Shown: one piece after another, positions 6,037 to 11,393 of the stretch
Layout: every line of letters starts with the position of its first letter
How positions within the stretch are numbered: position 1 is the stretch's first letter
DNA from: Candidatus Parcubacteria bacterium
GTDB taxonomy: Bacteria; Patescibacteriota; Patescibacteriia; Patescibacteriales; Patescibacteriaceae
Direction: 5' to 3'
Assembly: GCA_023459655.1 (NCBI GenBank)
Contig: JAEWTE010000051.1
Span: 1-11,393, forward strand
Length of the DNA stretch: 11,393 bases
Notes under the pieces: generated by a model
Database searches by the model: none
What the model was told of the DNA's origin: nothing
Seen by the model: only the letters and a program-made list of their open reading frames with translations
Position numbers and translations under genes: made by a program

Positions 6037-6060
6037 TTATTTCTTATTACTTGATTTTTT
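6021..6060. terminator. bidirectional terminator built from two converging gene ends
   Basis: The left arm (6022-6037, A-run then TCAAAGTAAT) pairs with the right arm (6046-6060, ATTACTTGA then T-run) with one bulged A and an 8-base loop. Read on either strand, the stem ends in a T-run. The stop codons of topA (6034-6036) and of the DUF948-like gene (6037-6039) are inside it, so both genes end within their own terminator. Confidence 0.65.
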
Positions 6061-6438
6061 AGTCTTAGCCCGACCAGTTTTTTGAACAGGGGATTCTGCT
6101 GAAAATTCCTCAGCTGCTTTAGTAAAATGCTCAGCCGCTTGGTTAAATTTTTTCTTGAATCGACCAGCTAAACTAGTTTGAACTAAATCAACGGCTTTGT
6201 GGGTTAACTTTTCTAAAATTGACCAATAAGAAAACAAATAAGTCACCTTATTTTTAATTGATTGGGTAATTTGACCAATTATTTCCAATTGACGATTAAA
6301 TTCATCAATAGTTTGGCGCATTTCCTTAATCAATCCGGCGGCACTAATTAAAAAATAAACCATCGCCGCGCTAATACCAATAATTCCAATGGTGAGAGCT
6401 AAGTTGATTAAATCTTTGGAGGTTGAAAAAATTTCCAT
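6037..6438 (-). CDS. single-helix membrane protein, DUF948-like
   Basis: 133 residues: a short N-terminus, one transmembrane helix (about 12-35), an amphipathic, probably coiled-coil segment (about 36-66), and a basic, disordered Lys/Ser/Thr-rich tail (about 118-133). This layout resembles DUF948 proteins, small membrane proteins with a cytoplasmic helical region and no defined enzymatic role; the assignment is by architecture only. Its start is 7 bases after the stop of the tRNA-binding-domain gene, so it is the last gene of the three-gene minus-strand operon. Confidence 0.75.
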   Translation of the reverse strand: MEIFSTSKDLINLALTIGIIGISAAMVYFLISAAGLIKEMRQTIDEFNRQLEIIGQITQSIKNKVTYLFSYWSILEKLTHKAVDLVQTSLAGRFKKKFNQAAEHFTKAAEEFSAESPVQKTGRAKTKKSSNKK

Positions 6439-6445
6439 ATAAATA

Positions 6446-6838
6446 TTAATTAGCTAAATAGCTGTCCAAGGTTTGGCCCAGTTGGCTAATTTTTAATTCA
6501 TCTAAAATCATAATACCAGCGTGATCATCACTTATTCCTAGTTCTTTAGCCGAACAAAGCATGCCCTTAGACTTTTGACCACGTAGTTCAACTTCGGCAA
6601 TACTTATACCATTAAACAATTGAGCACCAATCATTGCTACTGGCACAAATTGATTAACCTCAATATTATTAGCCCCACAAACAATTGGCAAGACCTGACC
6701 ACCAATATCAACCGTAACTAAACTAAGACGATCAGCCTGCGGATGTTTATTAATTTCAATAATTTGACCAACCACTACTAAAGGAAATCGGTTAGTTGAT
6801 TGTTTTTTCTTAAATAAAAATTTTAATGGATTGAACAT
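6446..6838 (-). CDS. stand-alone tRNA-binding (EMAP-II/PheT-N-like) domain protein
   Basis: 130 residues made of a short basic leader (FLFKKK, 8-12) and one OB-fold tRNA-binding domain (about 20-125) closely patterned on the N-terminal domain of phenylalanyl-tRNA synthetase beta: VGQIIEINKHPQADRL (24-38), VDIGG (43-47), IVCGANNI (52-59), LRGQKSKGMLCSAKELGI (85-102), DDHAGIMIL (104-112). No catalytic PheT domain follows, so it is a YtpR/CsaA-like free domain, likely binding tRNA or structured RNA. I chose ATG 6836-6838 because the domain begins soon after. The longer frame to 6931 would overlap the upstream gene by 89 bases. Gap to the upstream stop is 4 bases. Confidence 0.88.
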   Translation of the reverse strand: MFNPLKFLFKKKQSTNRFPLVVVGQIIEINKHPQADRLSLVTVDIGGQVLPIVCGANNIEVNQFVPVAMIGAQLFNGISIAEVELRGQKSKGMLCSAKELGISDDHAGIMILDELKISQLGQTLDSYLAN

Positions 6839-6842
6839 AAGA

Positions 6843-7304
6843 TTAATTATTCCTTTCGTTAAAAGTAGAACTGATAATTTCTTCGCTAGTCGTTGGTTCG
6901 GGTAAAGATTGATTAATTGGTGTTTTTTCAATTGGTTGACAACTTAAAATAAAAAATTCAAGCATCGCTAAACCGCCAGCTAAAATAATTAAATTAAACC
7001 AATTAAATAACTGCCGTGATAAAAGCCACAAAGTAATAACCACACCAAAGGCAATTAAGGCTGACTGTCTAAAGGCCGCCACTACGGCTCGGTGAGCTAA
7101 TTTTTGACGAATTAAACTAAACCGGCTAATAAAACCAAATAACGACAAACTACTAAAAACAGCTGCGAACATTGTTAAATAAAATAAACTACGACCCAAC
7201 CAATTAGCCGCAAATGGATCAACTCTGAATAAGATCCATAACCATAGCAACCACGAAATAATCATGGCTGCTAAATTAATTGCTAGATAATGTTTTAATT
7301 TCAT
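6843..7304 (-). CDS. four-helix membrane protein, function unknown
   Basis: 153 residues with four hydrophobic stretches (about 8-27, 38-60, 77-96, 101-121) and a polar C-terminal tail (about 122-153) rich in Ser, Thr, Glu and Asn. No family motif recognised. ATG at 7302-7304 is chosen over an in-frame start further up (7475) because a promoter at 7324-7352 predicts a transcript start near 7317, and because the longer frame would run into the GH1 gene. It is the first gene of the operon with the tRNA-binding-domain protein and the DUF948-like protein. Confidence 0.8.
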   Translation of the reverse strand: MKLKHYLAINLAAMIISWLLWLWILFRVDPFAANWLGRSLFYLTMFAAVFSSLSLFGFISRFSLIRQKLAHRAVVAAFRQSALIAFGVVITLWLLSRQLFNWFNLIILAGGLAMLEFFILSCQPIEKTPINQSLPEPTTSEEIISSTFNERNN

Positions 7305-7323
7305 ATCTATAGTTATATATTTA

Positions 7324-7352
7324 ATTATACTATAATTTGGACTAAGCAGCAA
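7324..7352 (-). promoter_or_regulatory. promoter of the three-gene minus-strand operon
   Basis: On the minus strand, -35 TTGCTG (7347-7352) and consensus -10 TATAAT (7324-7329) with a 17-base spacer. Predicted start is near 7317, giving a leader of about 13 bases to the ATG at 7304. Confidence 0.7.
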
Positions 7353-7359
7353 AAATAAA

Positions 7360-7388
7360 TTGTCTTCAAAATCAAAGAATGATATACT
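7360..7388 (+). promoter_or_regulatory. promoter of the sugar cassette
   Basis: -35 TTGTCT (7360-7365) and -10 TATACT (7383-7388), 17-base spacer. Predicted start is near 7395, 25 bases before the GH1 ATG. The two divergent -35 boxes are only 7 bases apart, so polymerase binding at one may exclude the other. Confidence 0.7.
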
Positions 7389-7419
7389 ATTCTTATTAAC
7401 CAATAAATACGGCAATAAC

Positions 7420-8592
7420 ATGCCCCCAAAAATATCATATCGTTTTCCCAAAGGTTTTCTTTGGGGCACCGCCACTTCATCTCATCAAATTGAAGGTGGT
7501 AACCTCAATGATTGGACAATCTGGGAACCTGGTCAAATTGTCGATGGATCAATTTCTGGCTTGGCTTGCGATTCTTATCATCGATTTAAAGAAGACATTG
7601 CCTTAGCCAAAAAACTCAATAATAATGCTTATCGTTTTTCTATTGAATGGAGTCGTATTGAGCCAAGTCAAGGACAATTCAGTCGCTTGGCTACCAAATA
7701 TTATCAAGATATTATCAATGAATGTCACCGACAAAAGATAAAACCAATTGTTACTATTTATCATTTTACCCAACCAATCTGGTTTGCTGAACTCGGTGGT
7801 TGGGAAAACCAAGCTGCTCCACAAATATTTAATAATTATGTTCTTTATTTAGCTCAACATTTAAAAAAAGTTAAATTTTGGTGCACAATTAATGAACCTG
7901 GTTTATATGCCTGGAATGCCTATGGACAAGGTAAATGGCCGCCACAAAGAATCAGCTTAATTGCTTGGTGGAAAGCTTTAAATAATATGGTTTATGGCCA
8001 TCGACTAGCTTACCAATCACTACATTTGTCCAACAAAAATTGTCTAGTTGGTATAGCTAATAACAGCCAATTAATTGAAGCGGTTAATCATAAATGGATT
8101 AATCAACAATTAACCCGATTAATTACTTATATAATTAATGATTACTTTTTCAAAAAAATTCTCGGCTACCAAGATTATTTAGGAATCAATTATTATTTCC
8201 ATCGCCTAGTTGGTTTGGGCCGTCAGCCGACTCAAGATTTACCACGAACTGATTTAGGCTGGACAGTCAATCCACAGGGATTATACACTATATTAATGGC
8301 AGCTAAACAATACCAATTACCAGTTTATATTTTAGAGAACGGCCTAGCCGACCACCAAGACCAACAAAGACAAGTCTTTATTACTGAACATCTAAAAATA
8401 ATTCATCGAGCTATTAGCGATGGTTGTCCAGTTAAAGGCTATTTTCATTGGTCATTATTAGATAATTTTGAATGGAAATGGGGATTCACGCCAAGATTCG
8501 GTCTGTATTCAGTAGATTATCATTCACTGGAAAGACGAGCTCGTCCCAGTAGTCGACGCTACGCTCAAATATGTAAAAACAACGGATTATAA
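7420..8592 (+). CDS. glycoside hydrolase family 1 beta-glycosidase
   Basis: 390 residues, somewhat short for GH1 (commonly 440-480). Retaining enzyme cleaving terminal beta-linked sugars. Seen: the N-terminal FPKGFLWGTATSSHQIEGG signature (Q23), H115 in IYHF, acid/base E159 in TINEP, nucleophile E306 in ILENG, and the sugar-binding NFEWKWGF motif (E351, W352) near the end. The E-W pair is typical of enzymes for unphosphorylated glucosides or galactosides rather than 6-phospho-beta-glucosidases. No signal peptide, so probably cytoplasmic. ATG 7420 is chosen because GH1 homology begins within 10 residues; a TTG at 7360 is in frame but coincides with the -35 box. It is the first gene of the cassette, 2 bases before the permease gene. 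Confidence 0.95.
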   Translation: MPPKISYRFPKGFLWGTATSSHQIEGGNLNDWTIWEPGQIVDGSISGLACDSYHRFKEDIALAKKLNNNAYRFSIEWSRIEPSQGQFSRLATKYYQDIINECHRQKIKPIVTIYHFTQPIWFAELGGWENQAAPQIFNNYVLYLAQHLKKVKFWCTINEPGLYAWNAYGQGKWPPQRISLIAWWKALNNMVYGHRLAYQSLHLSNKNCLVGIANNSQLIEAVNHKWINQQLTRLITYIINDYFFKKILGYQDYLGINYYFHRLVGLGRQPTQDLPRTDLGWTVNPQGLYTILMAAKQYQLPVYILENGLADHQDQQRQVFITEHLKIIHRAISDGCPVKGYFHWSLLDNFEWKWGFTPRFGLYSVDYHSLERRARPSSRRYAQICKNNGL

Positions 8593-8594
8593 TT

Positions 8595-9542
8595 ATGTGG
8601 TTAGCCATTACTCTCTTGGCCAATTTTTTTAACGGTGCCGTTTATTTATCGGACAAGTATTTTTTATCAAAAAAAGTTCATTCATCAATCTCCTATACTT
8701 TTTATGTCGGCATTTGGAGCGCTGGCAATTGTGTGTTGTTTATATTTAATCGTCATATCCCTCGTTGGAATTGGTTGTTATTAAATTTGCTGGCTGGCCT
8801 AATTTTTATGGCCGCCCTTTATTTTTGGTATAAGGCTCTCCATCAAGGTGAAACTACCAAAGTTGTGCCAATTGCTGGAGCACTTATTCCTTTTTTTACC
8901 TTACTCCTTAATTATTTGGTTGGTCGACATTATCTTAACCAACAAGAATTATTAGCTTTACTTATTCTAATTGTTGGCAGTGCGCTTTTATCTTTTCGAG
9001 CTCATGATCATTGGTGGTCGAAATTGTGGATAAAAATTAAAAAAATTATCCAACCCCGCCGATCAAGTCTACGTAGCACCAGAAGACTCCTTGTCCACTC
9101 CTTGTTAGCTTCATTTACCTTTGCCACCTATTATGTCCTGATTAAATATCTCTATGATTCACAAGGATTTGCTAATGCTTTTATTTGGACCCGACTGGGC
9201 AGTTTTTTAGGAGCGTTGTTATTATTAATCCCATCAGCTAGCCGACAGTTAATTTTTGATCGACCCCGCCGCCAAACAACCATAAAAAGTTGGCCACTAT
9301 TTTTAGGAATCCGTCTAACTGCCTTCATTGCTTTTGTAATGACTAATTTTGCCATCTCACTAGCTGATGTCTCTCTGGTTAATAGTTTACAGGGGTTACA
9401 ATATTTATTTTTATTAATAATTGTTTTTTTACTGGCTAAACGTTATCCAAAACTATTAAAACAAGAGATAAATCGCGATAATATTTGGCAAAAATTAACC
9501 GGTATTATTTTAATAAATCTCGGCTTATTCTTATTATTATGA
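8595..9542 (+). CDS. EamA/DMT-superfamily transporter
   Basis: 315 residues, almost entirely hydrophobic, with about ten predicted helices in two halves separated by a basic loop (about 146-162), as expected of the duplicated EamA fold. The first half carries the YFWYKALHQGETTKVVPI stretch typical of the family, with its counterpart TNFAISLADVSLVNSL in the second half. Substrate cannot be read from sequence; members of the superfamily move amino acids, nucleotide sugars, nucleobases or glucose. The neighbourhood of two glycosidases and a sugar kinase points to a sugar, by inference. Its TGA stop overlaps the ATG of the next gene (ATGA at 9539-9542), implying translational coupling. Confidence 0.85.
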   Translation: MWLAITLLANFFNGAVYLSDKYFLSKKVHSSISYTFYVGIWSAGNCVLFIFNRHIPRWNWLLLNLLAGLIFMAALYFWYKALHQGETTKVVPIAGALIPFFTLLLNYLVGRHYLNQQELLALLILIVGSALLSFRAHDHWWSKLWIKIKKIIQPRRSSLRSTRRLLVHSLLASFTFATYYVLIKYLYDSQGFANAFIWTRLGSFLGALLLLIPSASRQLIFDRPRRQTTIKSWPLFLGIRLTAFIAFVMTNFAISLADVSLVNSLQGLQYLFLLIIVFLLAKRYPKLLKQEINRDNIWQKLTGIILINLGLFLLL

Positions 9543-10561
9543 TCAAAAAAATAACCAAAATTGGACAAAGATTAATAATAATCCTAGTTTGTCTAGTTTT
9601 AATTGGTTTTTTATGGCCATGGCTAACTAATCGAAAAATTTATCAGCCAAATGAATTAAGTTATGGTCTAACCTTTTCTCCATTAGTTCTAAATGACATG
9701 GGACTAGATTGGCAATCCGCTTTTATAGATATGCTCGATGATTTAAAAGTTAAGCGACTTAGACTAGTTGCTTATTGGCCAATGATTGAAGAGACTAAAG
9801 ATAATTATGATTTCAGCCAGCTAGATTGGCAAATCAGCCAAGCCGAACAAAGAGGGGTCGACATAATACTAGCCGCCGGCGCACGATTGCCTCGCTGGCC
9901 TGAATGTCATTATCCTCAATGGCACTCACAACAAAACCAATCCGATCAACAACAAAAATTATTAGACTATTTACAAGCAACCATTAATCGTTATGATGAC
10001 AACCCCGCTATTGTAGCTTGGCAAATTGAAAATGAACCATTTTTAATTGGTTTTGGTGAGTGCCCCAAATTAAATAAAAACCTCTTAGACAGAGAGTTGG
10101 CTTTGGCTAGAAGTCTAACTGATAAACCAATTATTGTTACCGACAGTGGCGAATTAAGCATTTGGCTACCGGCAGCGAAACGAGCCGATATCTTTGGTAC
10201 TTCAATCTACCGTCACACTTATAGTAAAACAATTGATCATTATATCACCTACCCAATGACTCCAAATTTCTTTAGAATAAAAACTAAATTAACTGAATTA
10301 TTAACCAAAACCAAAGATATTATTGTTATCGAAATGCAGGCTGAGCCATGGGGCAAAAAAGCCTACTTTACTCTTTCCGAAGAGGAGAGGAGTCGAACTA
10401 TGAATATGGACAAACTTAAATATATGTTAGAGTTCGGTCGACAAGGTGGCTTTCAAACTTTTTATTTGTGGGGAGTAGAATGGTGGTATTGGGAAAAAGA
10501 GGTTAATAATAATGATCAATATTGGCAATTCACCAAAGATCTTTTTCAAAAATCATTATGA
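9539..10561 (+). CDS. membrane-anchored clan GH-A glycoside hydrolase (GH5/GH42-like)
   Basis: 340 residues: a basic N-terminus and one hydrophobic signal-anchor (about 11-28), then a TIM-barrel-like domain, predicted to face outside. Clan GH-A signatures: RLVAYWPMIEETKDNYDFSQLD (strand 2-3 region), acid/base E166 in WQIENEP, probable nucleophile E265 in IVIEMQAEPW, and a late tryptophan-rich YLWGVEWWYW segment. I cannot place it firmly in GH5, GH39 or GH42, nor name the substrate. The start is the ATG of the ATGA overlap with the permease; an in-frame TTG at 9485 would overlap that gene by 58 bases and add no domain. Its own TGA overlaps the next ATG (10558-10561). Confidence 0.85.
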   Translation: MIKKITKIGQRLIIILVCLVLIGFLWPWLTNRKIYQPNELSYGLTFSPLVLNDMGLDWQSAFIDMLDDLKVKRLRLVAYWPMIEETKDNYDFSQLDWQISQAEQRGVDIILAAGARLPRWPECHYPQWHSQQNQSDQQQKLLDYLQATINRYDDNPAIVAWQIENEPFLIGFGECPKLNKNLLDRELALARSLTDKPIIVTDSGELSIWLPAAKRADIFGTSIYRHTYSKTIDHYITYPMTPNFFRIKTKLTELLTKTKDIIVIEMQAEPWGKKAYFTLSEEERSRTMNMDKLKYMLEFGRQGGFQTFYLWGVEWWYWEKEVNNNDQYWQFTKDLFQKSL

Positions 10562-11393
10562 ACAAAAAAAACCAACAACTAGCCATTGGCCTAGATATCG
10601 GCGGTTCAAAAATACTCGGTTTACTCTATGATCAATCTCTTAAAAAAACTTATGCTGATTATCGACAACCAATTATTAAAGACAGCCTACCTCAATTAAT
10701 TGAACAAATTTATCAAGAAATTAACCGCCTAATTAGTGCAGCTAGTAATCTTGGTGCGACAGTAACTACTATTGGCCTTGGCATACCCGGTCTAGCTCGT
10801 CGAGGAAAAATTATTACTTGTCCTAACTTAACTATTTTAAACGGACAAAATCTAGTTGCTAGACTAACTAAAAAATTCCCCCATCAAAAAATCTTAGTGG
10901 ATAATGATGTTAATTGTTTTTTAAAAGCTTATTTAAATAAACACTCTAAATTAAATAAAACAACTTGTGCAATTATCGCTCTAGGTACCGGCATCGGCGG
11001 AGCGATTGCTTTTAATGGTCAAAACATTACTAAACAAGTTGGAATAAGTAGCGAAATAGGTCATATGATTTTAAATCATCGCGATGGAACTGATTTAGAA
11101 AATTATTATCACCAAATAATGGGCTACCCAGCTGGCCAGCTATTTACTGCTGCTCAAAACGGTAATTTGGTTGCTATTAAAAAAGTTGAAAAATTCGCCA
11201 CAATATTGGGAGTTGCCTTGGCTAATTTAAATAATTTAATTAGTCCACAAACAATAATCTTGACTGGCGGAGTTGCTCGGTATCACCGAACTTATTTACC
11301 TTTAATTAAAAAAATCATAGCCAATCACAGCATAACACCTAATTCTCCTCACTGGATAATTGGACACGACCAAACCGCCGCAGCTATCGGAGC
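10558..11393 (+). CDS. ROK-family sugar kinase, 3' end beyond window
   Basis: 278 complete codons in one uninterrupted frame, ending in AAAIGA, which in ROK proteins lies a few residues from the C-terminus, so nearly all the gene is here. Seen: N-terminal ATP-binding LDIGGSK (12-18), IGLGIPG (about 72-78), NDVN with catalytic Asp D117, ALGTGIGGA (141-149), EIGH (166-169) and LTGGVA (235-240). The zinc motif CxCGxxGC that usually follows EIGH is absent; the chain goes from GHMILNH to GTDLENY. Likely product is a glucokinase, N-acetylglucosamine kinase or other hexokinase of the ROK group rather than a repressor, since there is no N-terminal helix-turn-helix. The ATGA overlap with the upstream gene supports one operon. 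Confidence 0.88.
   Translation, partial: MNKKNQQLAIGLDIGGSKILGLLYDQSLKKTYADYRQPIIKDSLPQLIEQIYQEINRLISAASNLGATVTTIGLGIPGLARRGKIITCPNLTILNGQNLVARLTKKFPHQKILVDNDVNCFLKAYLNKHSKLNKTTCAIIALGTGIGGAIAFNGQNITKQVGISSEIGHMILNHRDGTDLENYYHQIMGYPAGQLFTAAQNGNLVAIKKVEKFATILGVALANLNNLISPQTIILTGGVARYHRTYLPLIKKIIANHSITPNSPHWIIGHDQTAAAIG

Noticed and set aside
5513..6085. Plus-strand open frames overlapping the end of topA in another frame
   Set aside because: They are shadows of the topA coding sequence. One mirrors the repeated zinc-ribbon DNA and neither has independent support.
7360..7419. In-frame TTG start upstream of the GH1 ATG, adding 20 residues
   Set aside because: The TTG is the -35 element of a well-formed promoter whose predicted start site is about 7395, and GH1 similarity begins only after the ATG at 7420.
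7305..7475. Longer start for the four-helix membrane protein, adding 57 residues
   Set aside because: It would span the divergent promoter region and overlap the GH1 gene; a good minus-strand promoter places the transcript start downstream of it.
7603..7824. Minus-strand open frame inside the GH1 gene
   Set aside because: It lies antisense to a conserved GH1 region; a compositional shadow.
9025..9034. Perfect DnaA box within the permease gene
   Set aside because: A single isolated site in coding sequence, expected occasionally by chance in AT-rich DNA. Used only as a caution for the intergenic cluster.
9152..9355. Minus-strand open frame inside the permease gene
   Set aside because: It is wholly within the well-supported EamA gene, with no recognisable protein and no promoter.
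1..11393. TGA recoded as glycine or tryptophan, as in some candidate phyla
   Set aside because: TGA ends the permease and GH-A genes at sensible points with ATGA overlaps, and no conserved domain needs TGA read-through.

Overview
The window is AT-rich (roughly a third G+C), densely packed and uses the standard code with TAA, TAG and TGA stops. Leaders are short and mostly lack an obvious Shine-Dalgarno sequence. Gene style (minimal DprA, short TopA, unannotated small membrane proteins, a LysM/M23 protein with a long hydrophobic N-terminus, none of the three complete tRNA genes encoding CCA) suggests a small-genome Patescibacteria/CPR bacterium. That placement is inference from style; no rRNA or ribosomal-protein marker is present.

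Region 1 (1-1735, minus strand): a membrane-anchored protein with two LysM domains and an M23 peptidase domain, a two-helix membrane protein, and a tRNA-Ala(UGC) cut by the window edge. A good sigma70-type promoter lies at 1704-1732. The M23 reading frame stays open about 43 codons upstream of its first conventional start, almost to that promoter.

Region 2 (1736-2774, no protein genes): tRNA-Cys(GCA); an apparently unlabelled structured RNA of about 225 nt (2087-2311) with its own extended -10 promoter and terminator; then tRNA-Arg(CCU) and tRNA-Ala(GGC) with their own promoter and terminator. Around them lie inverted repeats that share one geometry (5-6 bp arms, 8 bp spacer) and several DnaA-box-like 9-mers in one orientation.

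Region 3 (2775-6036, plus): yraN-like UPF0102, dprA and topA, a DNA-processing neighbourhood. A hairpin-rich 142-base leader precedes topA. topA abuts a convergent minus-strand operon, and a palindromic terminator is formed by the two gene ends.

Region 4 (6037-7304, minus): three closely spaced genes: a four-helix membrane protein, a stand-alone PheT/EMAP-II-type tRNA-binding domain, and a one-helix DUF948-like protein.

Region 5 (7360-11393, plus): a sugar cassette with very tight or overlapping junctions: GH1 beta-glycosidase, EamA/DMT-type permease, membrane-anchored clan GH-A glycosidase, and a ROK-family sugar kinase cut at the window end. Together they could hydrolyse a beta-linked glycan outside and inside the cell, move sugar across the membrane, and phosphorylate it. 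Divergent promoters at 7324-7352 (minus) and 7360-7388 (plus) sit between regions 4 and 5.
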